64,000 nt of DNA, from positions 1-64,000 of the forward strand of contig JAFZIJ010000016.1 in NCBI GenBank assembly GCA_017554445.1, written 5' to 3'. Positions 1-9,185 of the stretch are shown one piece after another; position 1 is the first letter of the stretch; the number at the start of each line of letters is the position of its first letter. A program made the position numbers and the translations under genes. The notes under the pieces were generated by a model. The model was not told where the DNA came from, ran no database searches, and saw only the letters and a list, made by a program, of their open reading frames with translations. Origin of the DNA: Victivallales bacterium. Lineage in GTDB: Bacteria; Verrucomicrobiota; Lentisphaeria; Oligosphaerales; Oligosphaeraceae.

Positions 1-605
1 CCTTCTTCTTCGACTGCCCCTTTCGGATAGCCGAAGCGGTCGTTGCGGGATTTGATCGGGCCGATTTCCGCCCAGAATGTCTGCGAATGGCCGAAGAACT
101 TCAGAATCGGAAAACGCTGCAAGGAGGCTTCAATGCCGGGCCGGCCAGCGTCATCGACCAGACCGTAGGCGTGGCCGATATATGGCGACAGATGGAACGT
201 CAGCGGAAGGCCGGATTCCTCAACGCCTTTGAAGAGATTCTGCACAAGCGGATCGAGAATGCGGAGGTTGGCGGTGACTTCGCCGACGCCTTTGCAGCCG
301 AGATCGCGATAGTATTTCGCCATGTCACCGAGCGGCGCGTTGGGGGAGTTGGTGAGAAAACGCGGGTCGATGTTGCAGAACGGGATGAAACGGCCCGGAT
401 AGGCGGCGCAGATGTCGAGCACGTCTTCGGCGTTCATCAGCGACGTGGCGCATTCGGGGCACATTTCAGGCAGGAGGCAGGCGGATTCGACACCGATTTC
501 ATCATAACCTGCAATCAGTTGCGGCGGCGTTGCGTAGGACATTTTATCGCCAAGGCGCGGATAGCCCGGGCGTTTGATGGTGTGGACATGGATGTCGATG
601 AACAT
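1..605 (-). CDS. Amidohydrolase family protein (C-terminus beyond window)
   Basis: This is a partial gene. The frame is open from an ATG at 605 to the left edge, giving about 201 residues, and the stop lies outside the window. The N-terminus MFIDIHVHTIKRP carries the HxH metal-binding motif (His6, His8) of amidohydrolase-superfamily TIM barrels (amidohydrolase_2). Further in are a CNIDP segment and a GCKGVGE segment. It is clearly paralogous to the complete gene at 56400-57293, sharing MFID-H-H, FCNIDPR, KYY/QYY-DLGCKGVGE and LDP-VQNLF in the same order. It is the last gene of a minus-strand run behind a GH-A glycosidase and a heparinase-like lyase, so a role in catabolism of a released sugar acid or aromatic unit is plausible but inferred. 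The start is preceded by AAGGAACCCCC. Confidence 0.85.
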   Translation of the reverse strand, partial: MFIDIHVHTIKRPGYPRLGDKMSYATPPQLIAGYDEIGVESACLLPEMCPECATSLMNAEDVLDICAAYPGRFIPFCNIDPRFLTNSPNAPLGDMAKYYRDLGCKGVGEVTANLRILDPLVQNLFKGVEESGLPLTFHLSPYIGHAYGLVDDAGRPGIEASLQRFPILKFFGHSQTFWAEIGPIKSRNDRFGYPKGAVEEE

Positions 606-621
606 GGTGGGGGTTCCTTTG

Positions 622-702
622 GAAGCTTATGGCTTATGGCTTATGGCTTATGGGTAAAGGGATGAAAGGGATGAAAGGGACTAAAGGGACTAAAGAGACA
701 GG
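622..702. repeat. Short-period word array: TTATGGC 7-mers then GGGACTAAA 9-mers
   Basis: Directly upstream of the amidohydrolase start, the unit GCTTATG is repeated four times at exact 7-bp spacing (627-653). It is followed by AAAGGGATG/AAAGGGACT units at exact 9-bp spacing (656-699). The same two word families recur together at 34380-34535 and, in other arrangements, at 57303-57443. No coding function is visible. Confidence 0.85.
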
Positions 703-740
703 TTTTTTATATAAGGTATATATAGATTGAAATAAATCAA

Positions 741-3596
741 CTATTTTGCCTCCACTTCAATTTCATAAAGCATTCTTGCTCCAGACGGGCCATCGACGGC
801 GAGATTGATGGAAAAGCCGTCCGCCGTGGCGGTTACGGGAATTTCTTCCAGCCGTTCGCCGTCCAGACGGAGGGCCCATGCGCGAATTGTTTCATTCGTT
901 GCGTTGCGTTTCTTGAACGTGACTTTTGCTCTGCCGTTGCGGACAAGATGCGGCATCTTGCCCCAGTCAAGCAATGTGCGGCGTTGTGGTTCGGCGAACG
1001 TCATCTCCGTATTGACAAGATCCGTAAGATGCGTCAGCAGAATGTGTTTCCCTTTTTCAAGATTGGAATCGATGGCGGACGCCCAGACGGTGGCGTCCGT
1101 ATCCATGATCGTGACATCGACGGAATCCGTGGTGATGGTGGTTCCGGCTGGAGCGAAGCCGCCTGCCGTTCGCGGCGTGTTCAGAATCATCGTGTCTTTC
1201 AGGGGGATTTGCGTGAACTGCTTGCCGATGGACTGGCGGATGGCCGGATCGGCGGTGAAATTCGTGATGTTGCCGTCGTCGCCTTCAAGCCATTTCTGCT
1301 TTTTGACGGCGTCGAAGACGGCGGAGGCGTTTGCTCTGGCAAGCGGCGCGTCATTACGGACGATGTCTTTTCCCGCGACGGGGGCGCGGTCGGACAGCGG
1401 GACGCAGATGTCCGGTTCGAGACCTTTCATGTCGTCGAGCACGACGCCGACCTGCGCATGTGTCACAAGTCCGCTCCAGCCAGGCGTTAGCGAACCTTCC
1501 GGCTTGCCCGTCTTCTTGGCGATATGGTCTCGTGTGAGTGTGATGGCGACGGATTTCTGCGACGGCTTCATGTCCTGCCGCAGATAGAGGAGCAATGAGG
1601 CGCGTTCCGCGCATTGGTTGAGCGGGTCGCGGCACATGTCGAAGTAGTTGGTTACGACTGGTTTGAATTCGCCGCCATTACCATGGGCGTAGGCGAACCG
1701 CCAGAGACCCGCCCAGTCTTGCAACGCGCCGAGGCAGCCTGTCAGAATGCCGCCGACGCCGCGGTAGCGGCCCGGGCCGGAGTAGTTGTATTCTGTGATG
1801 GTGAACGGACGGTCGAACAGTCGTGCGAACGCGCAGCCCGTGCCGCCGATACCGCCTTGCTTGACGACGCTTTCGTTGGGGCAGCTGGACGGCAACCGCC
1901 ATGGCTGATCCAAAAAGCCTGGATGGTCGATGTAGAAATGGTGGTCAACATAGTCGTAATGGGAGCGGATGTTTGCCGCCCAGGGAGCCGTCGAACTGTA
2001 GTTCATGTCTGTCAGAAGTGCTTTGCATCCAAGCTCTTCACGCAGGAAACGCTTCATCTCCGTGAACATGTCCGACATCAATTTGTCGGCAAGACAGCAT
2101 AGGTCGCGTCTGGCGATGTCCGGCAGATTTGTTGTGGCCAGATCAAGCGGCAGCGTGACGCCCCATGCTTCGGCCATTTTTTCCTCCGAGCCGTATTTTT
2201 CCAACAACCATGCCTTCCATGCCTTCCGCCACAATTTACCGACGATGTCGTCTTGGGTAATAAGGTTAAGGTTCGGTGTGTTTTCGTTGACCATGCTGAT
2301 CCACGCGAGGCACGGGTCTTCCGCGTAGGTCATGCCCGTGTAGGGGTTCTTATGAAGCAAGAAGTTGCGGGAGAACGCTTTCCAATTATCCATGGCTTCT
2401 TTGCAAACGGGCAGAAGTTGTTTGAATTCACCCATGCCGACACGGCCTTCCTCGCCCGGCCACAATTCCGTTCGGAGAACGACGCGGGAGACGTACATAT
2501 CTGTCGTGCAATAGATTCCGCGTTTTTTCAGTTCGTTGAAGAAATAGTCGAACAAATCCATGGTTTGCGGATTGAGCTTTACGGAGCTGTCCTTTTCATG
2601 GAGGACAAGATCGTTTTCATGGTGGTGGAAACGGACGGTGTTGTAGCCGATGCGGAGCAACCGTTCGGCCAGTTCTTCGCTCTGCGGCTTGGGATTGACC
2701 TGTCCCGTCGCCACGAAATTGATGCCGTAGAACCGCTGGTTGACGCCGGGCAGTTTTTCAAATTCAAAATGTTTTCCGACGGCTTTCACCCAGCCGTATT
2801 TGCCTGCGGGAGCGTCGGTAAAGTGCAAATTGGAGAAATCGAGAATGGAATCTTTCTTGATGCCGAGAACGGTGTCCAGCGGAATCCAATCGTCTCCGGC
2901 GGTCAGTTTTGTGATTTGCGGTTTGTTGAGAGTGAGCGGGGCTGGCGTGATAATATCGACGGTGAAGGATTCGGCATTGCCGTTTTTCCATTCCTTGTCG
3001 TCTTCGCCTACGGGCGCGATGCGCAGAAGGAAGCATTCCGCCCATTGGCGGTCGTCTTGAAGGAGAAGCTTCGTCGGCTCGTGGAAATTGAAGACCATTG
3101 GGCCGAATTTAGTACCAATTCTTAAATTTGTGACGGCCTTGCGGGCCAGATGTATCTTCTCAAGTTTTTCGGGAAACGTCTGCGGCGGATCATCGTCCAC
3201 TTGATATGGACAACCGACGAGATGTTCGACCGGGAAGCGGAAACCGACATAGAAGACGCGCAATGTGATGTCCGAAAGTGCTTTCAATGTGTAGTTTAGC
3301 GTGGTGGTCTTGTCGTTGGCGACATCCGCCTTTAGCTCGCAAGAAAGTTTCAGATCCGTCCGCCAGGCGGCTGTTTCCGTGTACATTTCGGCGTTGTTGA
3401 GCCGTTTCATGTCCAGCCGCGTCAAATCACCGCCGCTCCAGCCTGGCTTGAAATAGTTTGGCTGGAATTTACAGATGGATGTATTCTGAAAAAGGAGTTC
3501 TCCCGATGTGTTGAAATTGAGATTCAGTTGCCATGGATTGGCGAAAGCGACCATGGAGATGAGCGAACTTGTGAGAATGATTTGCTTGATTTTCAT
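741..3596 (-). CDS. Secreted clan GH-A glycoside hydrolase (cellulase-like TIM barrel)
   Basis: A 951-residue exported protein. Residues 1-19 form a signal peptide ending at VAFA|NPW. Residues 20-270 look like beta-sandwich material. A TIM barrel begins near FYGINFVATGQ (about 290) and continues with GYNTVRFHHHEND. Clan GH-A catalytic acids can be placed: the acid/base Glu438 in SMVNEN (strand 4) and the nucleophile Glu602 in ITEYNY (strand 7), 164 residues apart as the clan expects. The C-terminal 250 residues resemble accessory beta domains. The substrate is unknown. It lies 54 bp downstream of the secreted heparinase-like gene on the same strand, so the two probably act on one acidic glycan. 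The family within clan GH-A cannot be assigned by eye. Confidence 0.85.
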   Translation of the reverse strand: MKIKQIILTSSLISMVAFANPWQLNLNFNTSGELLFQNTSICKFQPNYFKPGWSGGDLTRLDMKRLNNAEMYTETAAWRTDLKLSCELKADVANDKTTTLNYTLKALSDITLRVFYVGFRFPVEHLVGCPYQVDDDPPQTFPEKLEKIHLARKAVTNLRIGTKFGPMVFNFHEPTKLLLQDDRQWAECFLLRIAPVGEDDKEWKNGNAESFTVDIITPAPLTLNKPQITKLTAGDDWIPLDTVLGIKKDSILDFSNLHFTDAPAGKYGWVKAVGKHFEFEKLPGVNQRFYGINFVATGQVNPKPQSEELAERLLRIGYNTVRFHHHENDLVLHEKDSSVKLNPQTMDLFDYFFNELKKRGIYCTTDMYVSRVVLRTELWPGEEGRVGMGEFKQLLPVCKEAMDNWKAFSRNFLLHKNPYTGMTYAEDPCLAWISMVNENTPNLNLITQDDIVGKLWRKAWKAWLLEKYGSEEKMAEAWGVTLPLDLATTNLPDIARRDLCCLADKLMSDMFTEMKRFLREELGCKALLTDMNYSSTAPWAANIRSHYDYVDHHFYIDHPGFLDQPWRLPSSCPNESVVKQGGIGGTGCAFARLFDRPFTITEYNYSGPGRYRGVGGILTGCLGALQDWAGLWRFAYAHGNGGEFKPVVTNYFDMCRDPLNQCAERASLLLYLRQDMKPSQKSVAITLTRDHIAKKTGKPEGSLTPGWSGLVTHAQVGVVLDDMKGLEPDICVPLSDRAPVAGKDIVRNDAPLARANASAVFDAVKKQKWLEGDDGNITNFTADPAIRQSIGKQFTQIPLKDTMILNTPRTAGGFAPAGTTITTDSVDVTIMDTDATVWASAIDSNLEKGKHILLTHLTDLVNTEMTFAEPQRRTLLDWGKMPHLVRNGRAKVTFKKRNATNETIRAWALRLDGERLEEIPVTATADGFSINLAVDGPSGARMLYEIEVEAK

Positions 3597-3615
3597 AGTC
3601 TTGTAGCGGGGCTGG

Positions 3616-3657
3616 CTTGTTCTGGATTTACTGGAAGTTCTGGATAGATTCTATTCC
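3616..3657. repeat. CTGGA 9-bp word array (short copy)
   Basis: Between two minus-strand genes, TTCTGGATT, TACTGGAAG and TTCTGGATA follow each other at 9-bp spacing and are closed by a CTATTCC. This is a short member of the CTGGA family seen in fuller form at 9032, 38461 and 57332. It overlaps the very end of the heparinase-like gene. Confidence 0.6.
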
Positions 3658-6209
3658 ACATTCGCGGCAGATTCAATGGAGCCGTCTGCACGCTTTTGGA
3701 TGACCGAGAGTTTGGAAATGCCGTCTCCATCCAACGTCAGTTCAACGATATGCACACGACCATCTGCAAACTGCAGTTCAATGTTTTTCGGCGTCGTCAT
3801 GCTGATGGATTTGACAGGCGGTTGCATTTCACCGGGCTTTAGCGGATACAGCAACCATGGCTCCAGCCATTGGCCAGCCGCCTTGCGGTTGTACAAAATG
3901 GTGGGAATCGCATGTTTATCGTAATAGCCAGAGCGAAGCTCCCAACCTTGCGCGGGCTCGTCTTCCTTTCCTTTTACAATGGTTGATGTCAAGCCAGCAG
4001 ATTTTACGGGAAGGATGGCGAGATTGGCGACATCTGCGTCGAGGCCGCGTGTGATCTGTGTCTTTTCATCGACGGTTGCTTCGATGTTCTCCAGATGAAA
4101 CATCGTCTCATAGGCATGCTCTTTCTCATCCTTTGGCGAGAGAACGTCCAAGACGAGCCAATATTGCGATTTGACAAAAATGACTGCGCGATAATGGGTT
4201 ACGGTTTGATCACGGTCATCGCCGAAACCTTCGTCATAGCGGCCTTCGATAAAATCGACGATGTCATTGCTCCGCCAACGGTTCTGCAACGGTTCTTCGA
4301 CGACGTTGTATTCCGCCTTGCCGCGACGATGTTGCGGCTTGCCATCGACGTTCACAACGTTGTGCGCGGCGGCTGCGAGCGTGTAACGGCGATACTGCGA
4401 GGAATCGTATGCGTAGCATGCACCTTCCGTGAGAATCTTCCGCCCATACGCGGCGGCGATGATGGACAGCTTGTCTTCATGCTGATGGCCTGCACCAAAC
4501 GGACCGACATCCACGTGCATGTACAACGCATTCGCGTCCCATCCTGAACGCATGACGGCCCATCCTGCGTAGGGCATCCAGACGGAGGTGAACGACGGCG
4601 CGGTGCCTTCCGCGCCGTAGGTGGCGGCGTAGAGGAAATCCGTTCGTTCAGGGAAGAGCCGTTGGCCGTTTTTGAGCACGTTCGACGTCTGCCCCCACAG
4701 CGAATCGTTGAGGGCGGGACAGCGGCCATCCGGCATGCGGATGTTCATGTAATACTGATACATGCGTTCCAGCCGTTGGCAGTAGTCTTCCGGCATGGCG
4801 ACATTGTTCAGTTTCCCTATGTTGTACAGTCCGAGGAAGTTGCCGAGACTGACGCCGTGGTAGCCCGGAGCGAGTTCCTTTTGCGCACCATCCGGATAGA
4901 CCTGCAGATCAAGCTCTTTGTAGATGCGGCCGATGGCGTAGTCGCGCCATTCTTGCGCGTCTTTGAATTCAGGGAAAAGGACGCCGATGTGGAAGAGGCC
5001 GTTCATTTCCATGGCGAGCCAGTTGTTGCGCGTCGGATAGGTACGCAGATGGTTGGCGTGTTCGTAGAACGACTTGACCATCAACACGATAGAATCATCG
5101 TCGAAGACTGGCGAACCGAGCATGCGGAAGAAGCAGTCCGGCCAGACGTTCAGTGTGCGGATACCCGTCGTGATGGTTCGCCATGCTGAGAAGGGGACAT
5201 TGCCGTTGCCAGTGACGGGCACGAGGCAGTCCTCAACCCAGCCGCGCATCTGGTTGACGAACTCCTTGCCGTATTTTTCGTCGCCAGTTTGCCAGTAGGC
5301 GTCCACGAGTGTCTTCCAGAATCCGTGGCGGTTCAACTGCCATGTCCATTCATGGTATGTCAACGGCGTTGGATTGATGAGCCATTCGATTCGGTCGCCG
5401 AATTGGTGGGTGTATTCGCAACTGGTCAGACGGTGGGCGACGATTTCGTCCGCAGGATGCGTATTGTATTGCGGATTACGTTGTTCAGGCGTGGGGCGGT
5501 CGTTCCACACTTGCGGCATGCGGGGCGTTTCGCGTTGTTTCAAATACGCTGCAAACGCATGGCCCGCCTGTGTGTAATCATGCTTTTTGACAGCGGTTTT
5601 GACATCTTCAAGTCCTTTTAAATCAAGATTCAAGGCATGATAGAACTCTTCTTCCGTCACACGCGGGCCTTTCGGGAGCGGCGGTACATCGCCCTGAAGG
5701 AGGCGGATTGGGCCGATATTGACGATAGCGGCTGGATTCAGTGTGTTATAAAAGCCTGTGGCTGCAAAACGGAGTTCTGTAATTCTTTGGAAACCAATGG
5801 GTTTACGTGTGACATGCAACCGCTCCAACGGGAAGAGGAAGCGTTTCCAGCCTGTGAAATTCAGTTTGATTTGTTCGCTGTAGTAGTCCGGTCCGTCCGA
5901 TTGTGAATTTTCGGAGCCGATGTAGAGGAGAAAACGTGTCTTCGGGCGCATGATGGGGGAGTACAGCCAGACTTCGAGAAGATTCCATTGGCCTATCCAA
6001 TTAGTCGGAAATCCTTTAAACGCAACGGTTGAGGCCTTGCCGTGCTCCCAGCGGATGCTGCCTTTGGCGATTTCGCAAGAAACGTTTTCATCCAATGTGC
6101 CGCCTGTCCAAGTGACTGGGCCTTCCGGAGATACGACGACGAGCGGCTCGGCGGCATGGACGGCCAAAGCGAGCATGGAAACCATCAACATGGGGCGGAA
6201 GTGTGACAT
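3651..6209 (-). CDS. Secreted heparinase II/III-like polysaccharide lyase
   Basis: An 852-residue exported protein with a signal peptide ending near LAVHA|AEPL. Residues 25-175 look like a carbohydrate-binding jelly roll (WNLLEVWLYSP, GWKRFLFPLERL). Residues 180-500 have the alpha/alpha-toroid pattern of heparinase N-terminal or alginate-lyase domains (YHEWTWQLNRHGFW, NNWLAMEMNGL). From about 540 the heparinase II/III beta domain follows, with GHQHEDKLS at 574-582; His575/His577 are the likely metal-site residues, and HNVVNVDG comes after. Lyases of this type (PL12, PL15, PL17, PL21 relatives) cleave uronate-containing polymers by beta-elimination, which would feed the KDG kinase at 26948. 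Which polymer is cut cannot be read from the sequence. It begins a minus-strand run of three genes, divergent from 6356. Confidence 0.88.
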   Translation of the reverse strand: MSHFRPMLMVSMLALAVHAAEPLVVVSPEGPVTWTGGTLDENVSCEIAKGSIRWEHGKASTVAFKGFPTNWIGQWNLLEVWLYSPIMRPKTRFLLYIGSENSQSDGPDYYSEQIKLNFTGWKRFLFPLERLHVTRKPIGFQRITELRFAATGFYNTLNPAAIVNIGPIRLLQGDVPPLPKGPRVTEEEFYHALNLDLKGLEDVKTAVKKHDYTQAGHAFAAYLKQRETPRMPQVWNDRPTPEQRNPQYNTHPADEIVAHRLTSCEYTHQFGDRIEWLINPTPLTYHEWTWQLNRHGFWKTLVDAYWQTGDEKYGKEFVNQMRGWVEDCLVPVTGNGNVPFSAWRTITTGIRTLNVWPDCFFRMLGSPVFDDDSIVLMVKSFYEHANHLRTYPTRNNWLAMEMNGLFHIGVLFPEFKDAQEWRDYAIGRIYKELDLQVYPDGAQKELAPGYHGVSLGNFLGLYNIGKLNNVAMPEDYCQRLERMYQYYMNIRMPDGRCPALNDSLWGQTSNVLKNGQRLFPERTDFLYAATYGAEGTAPSFTSVWMPYAGWAVMRSGWDANALYMHVDVGPFGAGHQHEDKLSIIAAAYGRKILTEGACYAYDSSQYRRYTLAAAAHNVVNVDGKPQHRRGKAEYNVVEEPLQNRWRSNDIVDFIEGRYDEGFGDDRDQTVTHYRAVIFVKSQYWLVLDVLSPKDEKEHAYETMFHLENIEATVDEKTQITRGLDADVANLAILPVKSAGLTSTIVKGKEDEPAQGWELRSGYYDKHAIPTILYNRKAAGQWLEPWLLYPLKPGEMQPPVKSISMTTPKNIELQFADGRVHIVELTLDGDGISKLSVIQKRADGSIESAANVE

Positions 6210-6355
6210 GGATTTATCCTATAAAATATTAATTTATTGAAAAAGGAGACAATTCCTCTACAATAACATCTTTTATGTGATTGGCAAAATCTGCAAGTGA
6301 GATTAAGTTTGAGAAATGCAATGGAAAGAACTGCAATTGATGATATGGAGCAAGC

Positions 6356-8977
6356 ATGAAGAAGACAGGAAGTTTGATGATGCTGACGCTTGGACTGATG
6401 ACGGCGATGGGCGCGGAAATACCGTTCACGGCGGCATTTCCGCCTGTGGAAAAGGTGGAGGTCAAGCCCGGAGAGACGGAAGCTGTTTCGTCGCCAATCG
6501 TTTTTCCCGCGATGAAAGGCGGCGACGGCATGGTTGCCGTGCTGAAAGTCAATCTGCGCATGGTGACAAAGGTTTTCGCCGGTTGGAATCCATGGTGCGC
6601 CATCGAGTTGAACGGGAAGGATATAGACCAGTTTGCCGCCAACGGTACACCACGTCTTCTGCTACGTGGCGCTGTCCTGCACACGACGTTGGCGCGCGAA
6701 GCGAAGAAGCCGTATTGGGGGCATGGGGCCCATCCGCAGCTGATGACGTTTTTCGCTCCGGCGGATGCGGTGGATTTGGATCCGCGCATTCTGGACAGAG
6801 AGTTTGGATACGATTATTATCTGGATGTGGATGATATTGTGAATAAGGTGGTTATTGGCGCTGACGACCGCATCGAGGAGGAGAAGCCGAACACGCTGCG
6901 GTTCTTCAATGTGCTGTCGAACACGATATCGCAAAGCTATTTGCTGGCGAAGGACATCCAGCTGGGATGGGTTCCGCGGGAGACGTTGAACGATTTGAAG
7001 GGAATCCGCATGTGGCGTCTTGACAAGGAGATGCAGACGAAGGCGATGTTGGATGGCGACGGTTTCTCATTGGCCGTTTCACGCGATGGCGGCATGGCGG
7101 TGGCATTTGGCAACAAGTCTGCGCAAACGCTTTTTATTGAGTCCGCCTACAGCTATCCGCAGGAGCCGGAGATGGGATTCAACCGACTGGAAGTCGTTGA
7201 TGGAAAGGATGCTGCGAATGTGTCGGTGACAAAAAATGGCGCGGTGATTGACGTTGTTCTGCAGGGAAAGGCCGTGAAGGTTGAACGGCATATGTCATTG
7301 GATGGACGGCGGATTCGCGTCCAGGAGGACATCACGAATCTTTTGGAGGAGGATTTGGGGCTGGTCTGGCGGCAGGAGGCGTCCTACAGCGGCATGATGC
7401 CGAAATCGTGGCGGTTGACTGGCTTGACAGGCATCGAGGCGGCGGATGTGCAGGCGGCGGAGAATCCGACCGTCTATATGACGGATGGTGTTCGTGCCGT
7501 CGGTTTTGTCATGGAGGACACGGTCAGCCGAATCCTTTTGGATTTGCATAAGTCCGGTAATACGTGTATCTTCGGATCACGCGGCGTGGGTATTCCCACC
7601 AAAGGAAAACTGTCGGTCGAATGGAGCATCTATCCGCTTGGCGGTGAAGAGATTGGCTATTTTGATTTCATTAATCGCGTCCGCGAAGACTGGGGCGTAA
7701 ATAACACGGTTCCAGGTCCTTATCTGATCAAGGCGGAGGCCTTGCCCGGCCTGAGGCTTGGGCTGGCATCCGTCCAGCCATGGCTAGACTACGCGGGCGG
7801 CATGGATTTGACGCGAGACGAATATAAAGCAACCGTGACGCCGCAGATGGCGGAACTGAAAAAGCAATTTCCGGGCATTTTGCTCATGGGGCTGATTGAG
7901 ACGAATCTCGTCAAATTCGATTCGCGGACAGTGCCATGGGGCGAACAGCTTCCGCTGACATACGCTGACCGCACGAATCCTAAGACACGTTATGGACAGT
8001 ATTTAAATCTTGAATTGTCGAAGAAGCTTGAAGCCGTGACGCCGTATCGCGATTCGCTGTTGCATGACGCGGAAGGGCGCGTCATGATCGACAATTACTA
8101 TGTCTATCAGAAGAAGCCGTACATCAATTTGATGCCGCAGGTCGAACGCGGCAACCATCGCTACAACGTCTTCTTGGAGCAGGTGGATTTTCTTATGAAG
8201 AATGTCAAATTCGATGGCGTCTATATTGACCAATTCAATCCAACTATGCGTGACGGCGTGAGTTACGACCGTTGGGACGGCCGCAGTGTGAAGCTTGACA
8301 AGAGCGGAAAAATCATCGGTCGTTTCTACAATTACGCGATCACGGGGGCGGAAGGCCGTATGGACATCGTGAAACGGATTCGCGAACTGGGCGGTGTCGT
8401 GCTGACGAACGGCCATCCCGTCACGAAGGAGGAGCAGAATTCCGGTCGGTTGAGTTTCGCTGAGATGGAGAACGATCCATGCAACCCGTTGCCATTCTTG
8501 GACAAGAAGCCGCCGGAATTCCGTTATCAGGCGAAAGGCCATTTGGCGTCGCCGATTATTTTGAACTTGCGGCCGCGTCGCTACCAGTCTGAAAACGGGC
8601 CGGATTTGCGCGCGCGGATACTCATGAAAGGCATGATCACCGCCATCCGCAATGGCGTGCTGCCATATTATTATGGTACGGAACAGCCGCTGGAAGGTCC
8701 GGAGGCGGGCAGCTACGAACTCGCCAACTGGCTGTTCCAGTTCACGCCTGTGAAGCTTGGAGAGGGTGTTTTGCAGGGAAAGGAACGGACAATTACCGTG
8801 ATTTCAGGAACTTACCGTCTTGGCGGCGTGAAACGTCCCGCCGTCGCGCGATTCGACGACCATGGCCGTCCGAAGGGAGAAGAGGGTATTACGGTTTCAG
8901 GCAAGCCTGGCGACTGGACAGTTGTCGTGACGCTGAAGGATTGGAATGAAATGGCCTGCTTGGTTCGCTTCGATTGA
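6356..8977 (+). CDS. Secreted TIM-barrel glycosidase-like protein, family unassigned
   Basis: An 873-residue exported protein. The start has GGAG 6-9 bp upstream (gatatGGAGcaagcATG), and the signal peptide ends at LMTAMGA|EIP. Residues 20-440 are beta-rich with substrate-domain character. A TIM-barrel-like half starts near PWLDYAGGMDL (about 475). Candidate catalytic acids are Asp625 in FDGVYIDQFNP, a strand-4-type motif seen in GH36/GH101-like and DUF6259-like barrels, and Glu703/Glu705 in FAEMEND. The domain order (beta-sandwich, barrel, beta cap) suits a retaining alpha-glycosidase, but this is inference. It is divergent from the lyase/GH-A operon, with a 146-bp AT-rich gap between the starts that probably holds both promoters. 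Confidence 0.75.
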   Translation: MKKTGSLMMLTLGLMTAMGAEIPFTAAFPPVEKVEVKPGETEAVSSPIVFPAMKGGDGMVAVLKVNLRMVTKVFAGWNPWCAIELNGKDIDQFAANGTPRLLLRGAVLHTTLAREAKKPYWGHGAHPQLMTFFAPADAVDLDPRILDREFGYDYYLDVDDIVNKVVIGADDRIEEEKPNTLRFFNVLSNTISQSYLLAKDIQLGWVPRETLNDLKGIRMWRLDKEMQTKAMLDGDGFSLAVSRDGGMAVAFGNKSAQTLFIESAYSYPQEPEMGFNRLEVVDGKDAANVSVTKNGAVIDVVLQGKAVKVERHMSLDGRRIRVQEDITNLLEEDLGLVWRQEASYSGMMPKSWRLTGLTGIEAADVQAAENPTVYMTDGVRAVGFVMEDTVSRILLDLHKSGNTCIFGSRGVGIPTKGKLSVEWSIYPLGGEEIGYFDFINRVREDWGVNNTVPGPYLIKAEALPGLRLGLASVQPWLDYAGGMDLTRDEYKATVTPQMAELKKQFPGILLMGLIETNLVKFDSRTVPWGEQLPLTYADRTNPKTRYGQYLNLELSKKLEAVTPYRDSLLHDAEGRVMIDNYYVYQKKPYINLMPQVERGNHRYNVFLEQVDFLMKNVKFDGVYIDQFNPTMRDGVSYDRWDGRSVKLDKSGKIIGRFYNYAITGAEGRMDIVKRIRELGGVVLTNGHPVTKEEQNSGRLSFAEMENDPCNPLPFLDKKPPEFRYQAKGHLASPIILNLRPRRYQSENGPDLRARILMKGMITAIRNGVLPYYYGTEQPLEGPEAGSYELANWLFQFTPVKLGEGVLQGKERTITVISGTYRLGGVKRPAVARFDDHGRPKGEEGITVSGKPGDWTVVVTLKDWNEMACLVRFD

Positions 8978-9031
8978 AGCGAACCGCTGATGGCTTGGGA
9001 GGGGCGCGCTCCTGCGCGACTTCAATAGATT

Positions 9032-9115
9032 GGTATTCTGGATGTTCTGGAAAATCTGGACGTTCTGGAGAATGTTTAATTCCAGTTAATCCAGTCCATC
9101 CAGAGAATCCAGTCT
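9032..9115. repeat. CTGGA/TCCAG 9-bp word array, 4+4 stepped hairpin
   Basis: Four units TTCTGGATG, TTCTGGAAA, ATCTGGACG, TTCTGGAGA at exact 9-bp spacing are followed, after a short spacer, by four units TTCCAGTTA, ATCCAGTCC, ATCCAGAGA, ATCCAGTCT, again at 9-bp spacing. The second arm is the inverse word, so the transcript could pair as a ladder of CTGGA/TCCAG steps. It sits after the stop of the 6356 gene and before the esterase. Confidence 0.85.
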
Positions 9116-9185
9116 CTTCATTAGCTTAAGTTTTAAAGATTTTTTTTTTTTGAATGTTGAACCAATAACCAAAGAGGAAAAAACA

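Noticed and set aside
87-665. 192-residue plus-strand frame at the left edge
   Set aside because: It is antisense to the amidohydrolase with the HxH motif, and its C-terminus is translated TTATGGC repeat.
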